From Hyphodiscus hymeniophilus (Eukaryota > Ascomycota > Leotiomycetes > Helotiales > Hyphodiscaceae), in the NCBI GenBank assembly GCA_016508695.1, contig VNKQ01000018.1, positions 310,001 to 374,000 of the forward strand: 64,000 bases of DNA. Reading direction: 5' to 3'. This document shows, one piece after another, positions 32,965-44,874 of the stretch. Both the position numbers and the translations under genes were made by a program. Within the stretch, counting starts at the first letter, position 1. Every line of letters starts with the position of its first letter. The notes beneath the pieces were generated by a model. That model was not told the DNA's origin, searched no databases, and was given only the letters and a program-made list of their open reading frames with translations.

Positions 32965-34888
32965 CTAATAGCTGGCCATTGTCGCAGCCCCATCATAATC
33001 CTGCCCACTCGTAAGATTGGCAATCGTGTAGTTTCCAAAACAAGCAAAATCGTAGTTGCTCAACTCATAAGCAGTGGCTTGACTGGCAATGAACGCGCTT
33101 AATTCGCACATCCCATCAACGCGCCCATCATTCGCCGTCCCACACCCTCCACCTCTGATTGTGTTCAACGGGAGGACACCGTTGTTCAAGCGCATGCGAA
33201 TGAACTTATATGTAGCATTATCGGCATCATATCCGTATTGCGTAGGCGTGTACTGCGTTCTGAAGTCTTTGACGGGCGCGGGATCAGGCACAGAGCAGCC
33301 AATTGTCTCAGTAATGAGGCGGGCGCCGAAGGGTGTCAGGTTCGCGAGGTTGAAGTGGCGGTTTGGGTTTGGTGGATATTGGCTTAGGGATGGGGGATCT
33401 TTGAAGTAATCCATTGACATGGCGGTCAAGACGGAGATGATAATGTCGTCGTGGGAGAAGTCTGCATAGAATGGCTGGCCAAGGGGGAAGGTCGCGGCGT
33501 TGTTGTCGATGGTGGAATTGACAGAACTGTTGGAGGACGTTATGTAGACGTGCTCGAGGCGGGCTATAAGTTCTTGAAGGTAGCCAATTCCTTGGGCTCT
33601 GCCGGTAGGGTTTCCATAGGAATAGTCGTAGTAGTCTGATGAAGTCAGAAAGTGAATTAAAATTTGGAGGAAATACCTACATTCCATGTCAAGAGTATTT
33701 TCAAAGCCTGCCCACTCGTCTGCTGTGAATAAAAAACAGAAATCGGACATGCCTATATAATTGTACTCGTAGGCGCAGATACTTTGCATAGCATATGTAT
33801 CGTTGTAGTTGAAACTGAAACCACTAGGAGCATACTTCTGCATCCGTTTGGTTGCAGCACCAAGATATTTGGGGAGATATGTAAAAATGTCATCATCTCC
33901 CATATATCCAAGAGCACTGTAGTCGTTGAAGCAACCTTAAAATGACAAAGTCAGCCGTTGATCACCCGGGACTGAGCTGAAGCGGGATGCTTACTATCGT
34001 ACGATGCCAAAGTGTTGTTCTCGGTTCCGCCTTCTGGGATAACGACCCTTTCAAAAGGAGCGGTCCAGTTTGCAAGCGTAGGGGAGGCAATTGTCCGAAA
34101 GCTGGGACCGAAAAATCCAAGACTCCAACTGATTTGAGTGTTCTGGATTCGAGATTGACTGGTCGTTCTGATGACGACAGGAGGGCGAGCGGTCCCATTG
34201 TCAATCGTGGAGTTGTAGGCAAGTTGAGCAAGAGAGGCATTGAAAAGTGCTGCACGGAAGAAGGTTAGCAGCATTCAAATCACCCATAAGCAGAGTCTAG
34301 GAGGTCTCAACGTTGAGAGTGGAAGTAGTACCACATATTAGGAACGTAGCCCAGATGTGCGATAGAGGACGAGAAGTTACTTACTCCGCCCGTACCGGTT
34401 CCAAAACGAAACACCAGATTGGAACTCGGTGATAGCCCCAATCCCAGTCAGAAGACCAGTATCTTGCATTATATATTGATAGCCATTGAGAAAGCTAAGC
34501 GGACCCGTGAACAACCCCACGCTCGAATTCCCGCTCGCAGCCTTTGTGAAATTCGAAAGCTTATCCGCGAACTGTTGGTCGTTGACTCCGTCGTCGATAT
34601 AGCTGGTAGGGAATCGCTGGGCATGGCGTTGCAACGTACTTGCAGATTCCTATTTTTATTAGTTGATGCTCTTTCGATTTGGAGCCCAATTGAGGGAGTA
34701 CTCACGATCTGGCAACCGTCTGGAAGTCCAACGTATTCTACACCAAAGTAGTCCTCCTCGTTATCGGCGTATACAGAAACCTGCCCCCAGCTTCTAGAGA
34801 TCTGATTGATGTCTGTGAGGAGGTTTACTTGTGCGCTCACTGAAATAGCAGAGAGCAGCAATGCTATGCCAATGCTAGATGACAACAT
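32965..34888 (-). CDS. Secreted histidine acid phosphatase (phytase-like, branch 2), 5 exons, 542 aa
   Basis: Exons are 34888-34706, 34649-34385, 34249-33995, 33935-33681 and 33635-32965 (1629 nt). A signal peptide (MLSSSIGIALLLSAISVSAQ) precedes the mature enzyme. The phosphohistidine motif is RHAQRFP at 69-75, in place of the usual RHGxRxP: Ala replaces Gly. The HD motif is at H381-D382 in FYADFSHDDII. Other family blocks include LFTGPLSFLNGYQYIM, the pattern around YGRTLFN, and the closing C-x6-C sites. Many N-glycosylation sequons are present. It releases phosphate from organic esters outside the cell. The first acceptor was chosen to restore TLQRHAQRFP. Confidence 0.9.
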
Positions 34889-37800
34889 TTTGCGGGTGAG
34901 AGCTTGAATTGATGGAAGTGGGAAATGAGAGACAAGACATCTTGCGAAATGACGGAAGAGAAATTCTTGTATGCAGCGAGAGATGTACGAGTAGATCCCA
35001 ACCGTGCACTTGTACGTACGTGGAATAGCGAAAGCAGCCCGGAGCTCCCGTCAAAGTGGGGGAGAATCTATCACGTCGTTCACAATACCAGTATGTATGA
35101 CATTTTGGCAACCTCTGTCAGGCACGGCACCGCAAGCTCCACAGGTGATTGGGTTCTTCAGATCCGTGGGCAGTGATAGCTGCCAGGGAACACGAACGAT
35201 CACTGCGAAGTGACATACAAAGGAAAGAGATCATTGCGGTCGTCCTGTCATGAGCTGCATAGTAGGTAGGTAAGGTAATCTTTTCGAGAGTGGGATACCT
35301 AATTACCTTAGGTAAGCTGTACACGGCTGAATCAAGCTCGAGCACGTGATTGCACCCGCGAAGCGCAGAGAGGTTACTCCCGCCACAATCACTCATAACG
35401 GCAAGGCCAAGATAGGACGCCAGATGGAAGAGCCGGTTTGTGGCTACTACGACGCTTCTTAGATACGGTGTTAGAGATCACAGCATTCACGTTGTCGGGT
35501 GCGGGTTCGAAGCTTGGCCACGGGCAACTGGGAACTAAGAACTCACCTAGAACTTGGAAACGTCTGAGAAAGTAAGGACCGTCAACTCACCCAAGAACCA
35601 GAAGGCAAGTCGGCCGTTATCCAGACGAATAAACGACTCCGTCGAGGACGAATATCGCGCCCCTTTCACGTATCCAATGTCTGTTAGAGACATTTCATTC
35701 TTACTGGCGGCTTCTCTCTTGTCGCGGTCATTCGTCATAATTTGATACTCGTCGTCTCGCAGGCAGAACCCTTTACCCTTTCAACTGCATGAATGATGCC
35801 CGCACATTCCTGCTCGGCCGCTATCTATCTATTCCCACCTACCGAGTTCTCTGCGCACAGATAGAATACCAATTCACCAGAGAGCAAGAACCTAGTCACG
35901 TCCCCAAAGCTTCCATGGCATATGGACTATCCGACTCACGTTTGCACGCGCCTTGTCGGAAAAACGCTGGGAGTACTCGTACAGTTAGCGGTGTCGAAAT
36001 AGTGGCGTTCTCCCTTGCGGATTCAATGTTGTGGCTTCAGCTCTAGCTCCATATACGTTTTTACTTCTTCCTGTGCTACCAGCTTCGGCAGGCCACATGA
36101 CCCGTGGTTTCCTGAAAAGAATCAGCTTCCCACCGTCTCTGGGAACCTCCCACTAGAATCGACATCATCTTCTTGTATTTGGGGACGCTTGCTCCGAAAG
36201 GCATATTCAGGAAACGCATTGGCAAAGAAGCTGAGGGAGCAACGAGAACGCAAAATCCCCTTTAACAAAGCGTCATCAACATCGAATCTGTCCTTCCCAA
36301 AGAGATTTTAGCACTCTGACTGCATCATGATTTCTCAGTCACAGTCCGACAAAGGCACCTACCCACAAACTCACTCCATGGTTTCAAGTCCTATCTACAG
36401 TTGCTAGACTCAAGTGCCTCCGAAGGCGTCGTTATAACCCCCACGAAGCCGGCTCATCTCCAGAACGACGATGGAATGTCCTCCTTGCAGAACAACAAGT
36501 AGCGTCAAATTTAACAACCCTCTATCAACGAAAAACACTCGCCGATGTGGAGTTACAGATCGCATGTGCAGATCGCGAATGCCGAAAAGCTTATTCACGC
36601 CTCTGTTGGAGCTAAAATACGAGTACCTACGCCAGGATGCCATCGGATTGGCAATACAAAAATCCACCTTCCAAAACGACAGATAAGCACTTTATGGACA
36701 ACAGAATGTCATATCGAATTAATGTATTACCCCGTCTGGATTCGCAGCTCCCTTATACGTCGTTTATAGGTCTCGCATGCCGAAAAGCTAGCTTGACGCT
36801 CCTATGAAGCTCTGTCGGGGTATGCTCAAATTGGCAGTCGCCATCGCCCTCCTTCCTAAACAACAAGTCGCACCTTCAATGAGATGACGATCATTATATT
36901 CGAATAGAAGAGATTAAAAATTACTACCTAGTTTGGACATCCTACCCGCACTTTGTATTCCAGAAGCTTGACGTTGAAGGTTCACCCTGCAAGCACGGCG
37001 TCTCCTCGAAAAGGAAGCAGGGATGGGCAATCCTTCCATCCTCCTTCCAGAACGACGACAACTGCTCGAATATACAAACCCTGCACCAAATGCTGCGCTG
37101 CAGCAGATGCGGTGACACGCATGGCAGATTAGCTCCCCGCTAGATCTCAACTGCAACCCTGCCACCTGCCCTTAACCTCGTCGCCAACTTCACATCCTCC
37201 TTGTGACAACGGTCAGCGAATCTGGGCCCTGACCTGCCTCCCCTCAAATGAATGATGACTTTCGACGTGCGAATCCCGGTATTCTTCGTACAAACCCCAG
37301 CAACTCACTTGTGTTTTCCCCTGAGCATCAACCAAGCGTCGACGTGAAACCTTTGATGGCTTAGGCTGTGCAGCGATCCATCTGGTCCACAATCGGAGGT
37401 CAACGACCGCAGCTGCCAACGACCATGCTACCCGAGCTCTTTCCGCATCCAGATCATCGCTTCATACGATGGGAGCATCTCATTCCTTGCGGGCCGAAAT
37501 GTTGAAACCTCCACGCAATGATTAGAACATATTGGAGAGCGTACCTGCCAAGAAGGGTTCGAAAGGAAGATCAGGAGAACCTGGAAGGGCGTCAAATGAC
37601 CAGCTCGCGAATCGCGCGTCAGAAATGCCATTGTCGTGTCCCGCTGCGGGGCCAGGCCAAGAGACTGGACTCGTCGGGATGAGATTTGGGCCGGCCCGAT
37701 CATGCAGGGAAATTTTGAGATGTGCAACAAATACACGTGATACTGGGTTTGAGCTAGGGTCATGTGATGAGACGTTGGGAATTGGCGTGATGACGATGAG

Positions 37801-38185
37801 GGAAATGGGAGTGGATGGAGGGGTGATGGTATGTTGGCATGTGGTAATGTCATGAGTTGGTGATAAGAGCAAATCGACAGTGTGGATGAGATGGAAAGAA
37901 GACGACAAAGGCCGACAAAAATATTTACCCCCTCCACCACCAAAGCACAACGAGATATACGTGAAAAGGCAGTTGTGAGAATATCTGGGATGAATTGGTA
38001 CGAAAAATCTATGACAGAATATATGTCTGGTATGATATGTGGGCGACCGGTTCCTGCCGCCGATCTAATTATTTATGTCTAACCTAAACTCCCCACCAAT
38101 CGAAAAATACTCGTAGGCAAGGACAGACTTTCGCTGAGGAATCGCTGCGACATTCCATATTTTCATCAAATCCATCAATTCACAA
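34889..38185. other. Long gene-poor region with possible degenerate tandem repeats
   Basis: 3.3 kb without a supported gene. Between about 36450 and 37200, related short blocks recur at roughly 150-200 bp spacing (see the repeat entry). Elsewhere only short frames occur, for example 37428-37943 on the minus strand with no domain. Confidence 0.5.
36450..37205 (+). repeat. Possible degenerate tandem repeat, unit about 185-195 bp
   Basis: Related blocks recur in order. Blocks of the type CTCCTTCCAGAACGACGAC are near 36462-36490, 36655, 36843, 37040 and 37190. GCCGAAAAGCT blocks are at about 36580 and 36778, with a weaker version near 36960. Spacing is roughly regular but divergence is high, so this is an eye-based call. 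Confidence 0.35.
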
Positions 38186-41100
38186 TCAAACCTCCTCGAT
38201 TATCTCGAAAACAGCTCCCTTCTTCTTGGGTGGGTCGACAAATGGATTGCTCGGGTCGGCGAATGGGTTGCGCTTTTGATCTGGATCTCTGAATGGATCG
38301 CTCTTCTCTCCAATCGAGCGATTTGGGTCGTCTGCGCTCGCCGTCTCCCTTGCTCCCTCAACATCTCTCTTGAGAAGCGACTCTCCAAATGGATACGAAG
38401 TGGGCTTCCTGGGTACCGGCTCCTGAGAAGCGTGCTCCCAGAGACTGAGGGTGAAGTTCTTTCCTACGGCCTCAATGGGGGGCGTCAAGAATGGCAGACA
38501 TGCAAAGAGCACAAAATAGCAAATAGATCCGGTCAAAAGACCTGTAGCCCAGTATGGAAGACCATAGTTGAAGATGGTGACACAAGCCCAAGATCCGACA
38601 CTCCAGAAGATGAAACCGTGGATGAGGTAAATCGTGAAGACATGGGGGAACAGCCACTGAAGAGGTTTGATGGACAGCACTTTCTGGAGGGAGGGGCAGA
38701 TCTCGACGACCATTTGCATGGCGACAGTCACGATCAGTGCATTCAGGCGAGGAATGAAGTAGTCGGGATATACAGCATTTCCGGCTTGGGAGAGGGGCAA
38801 TCCGGTGGGAATGTCGGGATGCCATCCGTATTCATAGGTGGCGTAATTCACGCCAGTCCATTGCACGATCATGTCGATAGTGAATCCTCCCAGGGTACAG
38901 GCAATGAGGAAGAGGAGAAGCGGGTAATAAGCCCACCAGCGCGCATACAGCCACGTCTTATATTTGAACGTCAAATCCAAATCTGCAAGGAGGACACCAG
39001 CGTAATAGTAAGATCCCCACGAAAGAGCGTACCAATGGTTGACAATGCAGAAAGAGTAGAAAGCAAAACGCTTCCAAGGCGTCTTGCACTCTTTGACCAT
39101 GATCAAAGCCAAGAGAGTTTGCCAGGCACCTTGCAACTGAACCGGGATGGTCCAAAGCACACCAGTGCTGTAGTTGTAGGTGATGTTTGGCGCAGCGTTG
39201 GGAATGAGATACGCGAGTTGCAGGAGCTCGGAAATGAAGACTCCAGGGTTCGCAACGATGGATGTAAATGGCCATTGCGACCAAGTCACAGATGGGAGGT
39301 ACTCGAGCCAGTTTAAGGCTCCGGAATCGGTTAGGAAATACTCAAGCGTTGCGATAAAGACCACTGGCGTCAAGAGACGGAAAGGTCGAGAAACAATCTT
39401 CTGAGCCATGTTGTCCAGCTTGCCAGTCCGCAGGTAGTTGGAGACCAAGAAACGCGTGGAGATCATTAGGAATGGACCAATCCAGAGAGGATCGAGGAAA
39501 TACGTTGCAAAGGTCTTGCGTGCCCATGTTTCGCTAGAGTAATGGGCGCGAGCGGCTGGGTTGACCACAGAGTCCCAGAAAGTTTGACCGAAATGATTCA
39601 ACGTGACGAGGATAGCTGAAATGGCTATGAAGCCAGCGAGGTAGTCGACACGTTGTCGAACCAGTGGAGCTTTGTCACCTGCTGCAGCGACTGCTGCAGC
39701 GGCCGTAGTCTCTGGCTTTGATTCTTTGGCCGGGACATCGGGCGTTGCACCTGACTTTTCGTTGCCTTCGATAAATTTGGATCGCGCAGCCGCGATTTCG
39801 GGTGCTGAAGCGAGGAGGGTCGAAGAAAGAGACGCCAATGGAAACGCGCCACCGAGATGTGTCTCTGGGTCTGGAGTCATCAAGTTGCTGTCCATCCGAG
39901 GCAAGAAGGGATTGCTAGAAGAACTGTAGTGTTGAAGAGTACGGGAACCTTCTCCGGAGCGAACATCGGCGAGTCTGTTAGCTTTTGTTCCCCGTCCGGC
40001 CATGTAGAGATTGGAGGAAGCGGAATCGTTGCGTGCAAGATTGCCGTGTCCTGGAAGTGGCATTGGCATTGGATCGATGGTTAGGTCATCAACGGAATTG
40101 TTACGGGTCGGTCCTTCTGAAGTAGCGGGCGTCTGGTACATCGGTGCTGGAGTGTGAGTGCCGGAGTATGTTGGTGGAGGTGACAAGGTGTTGAACGAAG
40201 CAACTCTTGGGTAGCGTCCGTGAACCGAGCCATTGGTGGTATCTTGGGAGGTCGAATGGGCTGTGTGATGAGACGTGTGGGGAGTGCTGAGATACGTCGT
40301 GGTTGTCCCAGCGGAAGTGCTTGTGTCTGAGGTTGCCGGCGAAGGAGCTCGTTGCTTCGTCTCCCGCTTCTTTCTGCCGAGAAAGATGTTCAACTCATCC
40401 CAGGAGAATCTACGGTATACTGTCTTGACTGTGACGAAGGCGAAGACGCCAGAGAAGCTGATTACGATCAGCAAAGGAATCCAGATATCCTTGACGGCCC
40501 ATGGCTTATTGTACTGCTTCCAGGGCTTGAGAGCCTCTGAAGTGTAGTTTGTGGCGCCACGAAGACTGTTATTGTCCATCAGGCAGGCACTCTGCACCGA
40601 ACATCTTTCATCGAAAGCCTGTCGCGAGGTGTCATTTGCCAGAGAAGAGTTGAAAAACAATCGAGTGTATCCGATGTTGGCTTCAGCTTGTACTCCGGGG
40701 GGTCCCATGGTGGTGAATTTGTTGCCACTGGACCAATGCTGGAACTGAAGTGGTGCAGGTGTGCTGGGCAAGGAACTGTTGGTATAGCTTTTCCACAAGA
40801 TGGGAGTGCCGGTTGAGTTTTGGATGTAGAAATCCATTCGGTCGCGCGTCCAGTCAACACGATACTCGAGGTATCCCCACGGATCCATATCAGCCGCAGA
40901 GATATTGGTGAAGTTCGTTCCGAGCCACGTATTGGCGAATTCGCCATTTGCCACCATGGAGACCCACGCCTGACTGTTGTTGTTGGTGTTCATAATGTCC
41001 ATGTCCCATCTCTCTGTTTTGTTGTGGAACAGCGCCATTGATAATGCCGAGCCATCGAGCCATTTCCGGGGAGCTCTCATATACGAACGAAACGATCCGA

Positions 41101-41485
41101 AGAAGATGTCTTTGCGAGCAGTACGGATACTCGAACCTGGTACGAGACCTTCTTTCGTGCCAGGGTCACAATAGAGCGCCAGACCTTGAGGCGAACCCTT
41201 CGAATTTCTGTCCAATGCGATCTCGGCATTTACACTCTTTGCTCCCTGCCGATACATCGTATTCCATCCTATATCATATCTGTGCTCGAACTCCTCGACT
41301 TCGAATTGATCCGTTGGAATATTTTCCGTCTCGTTGAAATACACGATCGAGCTGTCGGTGAAGAGAAGTTCAGTGGTAGGATCGTAGAAACCGCAGGAGC
41401 AGCTACTGGCATCCTGACTTATCACTGCTCCTAAAACGAAAGGAAGATGCAATGAAGCTGCAACAAGAGACGCGAAGGCCTTCAT
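38186..41485 (-). CDS. GH16-like lectin domain fused to acyltransferase-3 membrane domain, 1099 aa
   Basis: A single exon of 1099 codons. ATG 41485 is preferred over an in-frame ATG at 41521 because it directly starts a signal peptide (MKAFASLVAASLHLPFVLGA). Residues about 25-320 resemble a GH16 jelly roll (SSCSCGFYDP, FGSFRSYMRAP, WGYLEYRVDWTRDRMDFYI). The active-site motif ExDxE reads DMDIM at about 161-165, so both glutamates are absent. One transmembrane helix (about 335-357) precedes a Ser/Thr/Pro-rich cytosolic stretch, then an acyltransferase-3-type multipass domain from about 615 (RVDYLAGFIAISAILVTLNHFG). The charged tail has NPFADP repeats. Likely role: O-acylation and handling of the glycan made by the divergent GT2. 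No intron. Confidence 0.85.
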   Translation of the reverse strand: MKAFASLVAASLHLPFVLGAVISQDASSCSCGFYDPTTELLFTDSSIVYFNETENIPTDQFEVEEFEHRYDIGWNTMYRQGAKSVNAEIALDRNSKGSPQGLALYCDPGTKEGLVPGSSIRTARKDIFFGSFRSYMRAPRKWLDGSALSMALFHNKTERWDMDIMNTNNNSQAWVSMVANGEFANTWLGTNFTNISAADMDPWGYLEYRVDWTRDRMDFYIQNSTGTPILWKSYTNSSLPSTPAPLQFQHWSSGNKFTTMGPPGVQAEANIGYTRLFFNSSLANDTSRQAFDERCSVQSACLMDNNSLRGATNYTSEALKPWKQYNKPWAVKDIWIPLLIVISFSGVFAFVTVKTVYRRFSWDELNIFLGRKKRETKQRAPSPATSDTSTSAGTTTTYLSTPHTSHHTAHSTSQDTTNGSVHGRYPRVASFNTLSPPPTYSGTHTPAPMYQTPATSEGPTRNNSVDDLTIDPMPMPLPGHGNLARNDSASSNLYMAGRGTKANRLADVRSGEGSRTLQHYSSSSNPFLPRMDSNLMTPDPETHLGGAFPLASLSSTLLASAPEIAAARSKFIEGNEKSGATPDVPAKESKPETTAAAAVAAAGDKAPLVRQRVDYLAGFIAISAILVTLNHFGQTFWDSVVNPAARAHYSSETWARKTFATYFLDPLWIGPFLMISTRFLVSNYLRTGKLDNMAQKIVSRPFRLLTPVVFIATLEYFLTDSGALNWLEYLPSVTWSQWPFTSIVANPGVFISELLQLAYLIPNAAPNITYNYSTGVLWTIPVQLQGAWQTLLALIMVKECKTPWKRFAFYSFCIVNHWYALSWGSYYYAGVLLADLDLTFKYKTWLYARWWAYYPLLLFLIACTLGGFTIDMIVQWTGVNYATYEYGWHPDIPTGLPLSQAGNAVYPDYFIPRLNALIVTVAMQMVVEICPSLQKVLSIKPLQWLFPHVFTIYLIHGFIFWSVGSWACVTIFNYGLPYWATGLLTGSICYFVLFACLPFLTPPIEAVGKNFTLSLWEHASQEPVPRKPTSYPFGESLLKRDVEGARETASADDPNRSIGEKSDPFRDPDQKRNPFADPSNPFVDPPKKKGAVFEIIEEV

Positions 41486-43215
41486 CTTGGCCGATGTCGA
41501 AAGGAAGGAAAAGTTTGGCATGCAAGAGAGACTTCGTGAATATCGGAGAGAAGTTCAAGCATGAAGGTTTCAAGGACAACTAAGGAGCGCCCCGCCAACG
41601 TCAGAAAGCTTGAGCCGCGAGATAGTGTCGAGTGATCTTCTTTCGTGAGCTCAGCTCCCACATCTGCAGAGTCCATTACATGGGTGTCGAATATTCTCAT
41701 ATGGTTTATCTCCACGAAGATCCCAAGCGGGTCTCTTGTCTGAGCTATCTTACACCACGAAGCTAGTAGCCCTGCAAGAGTTCGGGCTGAGAGCGTGAGC
41801 CAAGCCAATGAAGGCAACACCTAAGGTGTATTGGGAATTTGGGGCAGTCCGGAACACGCTGGAGGCAACACGTCAATCATTTTGCGGCTGGCTGGTGACA
41901 GTGCCTCATGCGGGACGCATTTCATTTTTCGATGCGAATTTTTTCACTGCAAGCAGAAGGTGAAGCTTGGACGGGCGGCAAATGGATGTTGACTTGTCGA
42001 TCCCTCAAAATAGCAGTTGAGCCCCTAACCCCTGAAATCGCTTGGCAAGCTGACTAGTAGACTAGCGACCACGGCCCTGGTTCTGCTCTGCCGAGCAGTC
42101 AGATAAGGGTGGGTCAACACTGCAAGAAGCTTCGCTTCTGGGCCTAGTAGTCATGCAGCGAAGGTCCGAACAAAATAGTTGACAGCGAACGAGCCTTTGC
42201 TAGGACAAGGTTATCAACTCGCGTCATTTGCGCATCCCAACGAGAACGCAAAATATTTTCAATTGGACTTTGTCTTTACTCCGCATCCATTCGTATGTGC
42301 ATATTCGTTGCAGGCTCAACAAACCGTGGACGTCCGCTTGGTTGGTACGGTCATTTCTTTCGACGTAACATGTATCCAGTGATCATGTCTGCCATGGGAG
42401 AAGCCGAGATACAGGAACATGAAAAGAAGAATAATTTAGCCTTGCTTGAGCGGCTCAATGATTATCTGGTTTGTCCGTAATTACTCTCGCTTAATATTCG
42501 CGGAATGAGATGTTTAGCGTTGGTATCGCCAAGACGACATATTGGGAGGTAGCCCCTGACCGTCGAGAGAGCGACAGTCAAATCTACCAGAAGCACATCT
42601 TTTGGAAGTACCGGGCATTTCCAAATTAGGACTATACTTAAGTAGTTGGACTGTGATCTGTCAATCTATTTTCCGGACGCATGTGCGACGGATTCCCCCG
42701 GCGGATCCCCCCACGCCTACCAACGTCAAAGTTGTGTGGACAAGGCAGAAGCCATGGTGTGATGGCAGAACGAAAACTAATATGCAATTTAAGCGTAAGT
42801 TAGCTTATGGCCCACGGAAGTCATATGTGATCATCAACTACCGGACGGTCTAGGACTAGACCAGGCCAGTGGGTCGTCCGGCCTGCCTGCTCCACCCAGC
42901 TACTGTCTAATCTTCCTGGCACTTTCCAGATCAGAGCGGCTCGAAGTTAAGCTTCTAAGCTTGGACTAGTCAATTGAGAGCATCGGAGCTGAGAAAGGCC
43001 TAGAAAGGACTTGCACAGAATATTGGTTCGACATGGGCTTGATCTCTTGCGAGTTGCGATCTACATCTTACAGTCGTTGTGCAACTCGTGCTATCGTTCT
43101 TCTTTAGTGTACTGTCTTCGGCGTACTTTCATCAGTGTTTCTCACTGCTTTCGTTTTCTTTATTCACTCTTTCCAATTGATCGGCCAGGACACACAAGAG
43201 AGGTGTTCTGCAATC
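41486..43215. other. Divergent 1.7-kb region between GH16-AT3 and GT2 genes
   Basis: No supported gene. This shared upstream region could co-regulate both genes. A 16-bp palindrome, GGTCTAGGACTAGACC, lies at about 42846-42861. Confidence 0.55.
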
Positions 43216-44874
43216 ATGTCAAACACTCATTCGGTAGATGGCTTCTTTGATGAGGATGAGAAGCCAACACGAGTGGAAGGACTAAAGCAAAGCTATCGGA
43301 GAGCGAAGAAGGATATCCAATGGTTCTTTGCAACTACCTCAGAAGGTCTTCAGGATTGGACTCCATTTTTGATGGTTTTCTGCTATTTCGTCTTCTCCGT
43401 TTGCGTTTACATGGTGGCAACCCAGGGTGTCTTGAAGATATTCTGGTTTTTGTACCTCATGACCAACACCTACATCGCCAGCGCCACCGTCATTGAAGCT
43501 TTGATGTCTATCGGAGCATTCCATGAAGCGAAGAAGGCAGTTTCGAAGGTGGAAAAGAAAGGATGGATCTTCCCAACACCGGATGAGCAAATCGGAAAGT
43601 TGGACATCATCATTGTTGCCTATCTTCCAAACGAGCAAGACATCATCATGGATCGCATCAACTACCTTCTAGAAAAAGTCGTCTATCCCCGAGATAAACT
43701 TGTCATCAACGTTCTTTACAACACTCCCATGCCAATTGAGCCCTTAGAGACTCAGATGGCCGATCTCGCTGCGAAAGACCCCAATCTGAGAGTCATCAAG
43801 GTGCCAAACTCCAAATCCAAGGCCGACAATGTCAATCATTACTGTTCACTCGATACCGGTGCCGACGTTTCTGCTATCTATGACTGCGATCATTACCCTC
43901 ACCCATACGGTCCCCGATGGGCCATGGAGCGATTCGCGGGTAGCAAGAATATCGATATTGTCCAGGGTCGTTGTGTGGTTTTCAATGCGGACCACAATCT
44001 CCAAACAGCTATGGTAGCAGTTGAATTCGACAAGATTTACGCAGTATCACATCCTGGACGATCAGCCATGTTTGACTTCGGGTTGTTTTGCGGCTCAAAT
44101 GGCTACTGGAAAACTCCGCTGCTCAGGGAATTGAAAATGGACGAAACCATGTTGACGGAGGATATCGACTCGGCGCTGAGAGCATTCGGTCATGGTGCCA
44201 ATGCCGTCCATGACCTCAACGTCGTCTCTTTCGAGCTTGCGCCAACATCCGCATCAGCGTTCTGGAAGCAACGGTTACGGTGGTCTCAAGGGTGGGTGCA
44301 AGCCACTTTCAGACACGCACATCTCATCTGGAGCAAGAGCGAGAACCCGGAGAAGACGCGCACTTTCACTCAACGATTTGGTCTCCTTTCGCTGCTCTGG
44401 GTCCGAGAAGCCAGTTACTACCTCATCACACAATACCTTTGCCTGGTCGGGAGTATCGTCATCACGCAATTCCCGAAATCGGGAGAGGAGTTATTCAAGC
44501 TGCTCTTCTTCCAATATCCCGTGGCTTGGTGGCTGTTCATGTTCAGGTATGCTTCATTCGCGATGCCCAACTTTCTCAGCTAATCTAACGATCCAGTCTT
44601 GTGTCACTTTTCGGAACGCTCTACATCACTTTCGCCGTCAGATCCGAGTTTGTTAGGTGGTGGATGATCCCAATTTTCACTATCACCTATCCAGTACAGC
44701 TAAGTATGTTGTCTATATTCTCCGGTCCTCCGGTGTCGCATTTTCCCAACACCTCATGTGAGTACTTGGGCTGACTGACGATCTTTGACAGTTTTGACCG
44801 CAGTAATGGGACTCTTTGGTCATGCCCGGCAGGTCAGCAAATACGTCAAGTGGAATCCTACACCCAGGGGTTGA
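43216..44874 (+). CDS. Family 2 processive polysaccharide synthase (Cps1/hyaluronan-synthase-like), 3 exons, 506 aa
   Basis: Exons are 43216-44546, 44597-44703 and 44792-44874 (1521 nt). Two N-terminal transmembrane helices (about 49-70 and 73-97) precede the cytosolic GT-A domain. Conserved residues: D130 region (KLDIIIVAYLPNE), K202-A-D, the DxD motif DCD at 223-225, catalytic TED at 314-316 and QRLRW at 352-356, the signature of processive GT2 enzymes. Three or more C-terminal helices form the export channel. It resembles fungal Cps1-type synthases rather than chitin synthases. The polymer is unknown. An upstream in-frame ATG at 43135 is possible, but 43216 gives the usual start. It is flanked by two acyltransferase-like genes. 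Confidence 0.92.

Noticed and set aside
37428..37943. 171-codon minus-strand frame
   Set aside because: Composition is low-complexity and nothing resembles a known domain. Overlapping frames are equally open.
38276..39316. 346-codon plus-strand frame inside the GH16-AT3 gene
   Set aside because: Antisense shadow of the long intact minus-strand gene.
42930..43000. Segment containing GAAGTTAAGC, resembling the core of a 5S rRNA
   Set aside because: The remaining helices and the flanks do not fold or match a fungal 5S rRNA. Probably coincidence or a very decayed copy.
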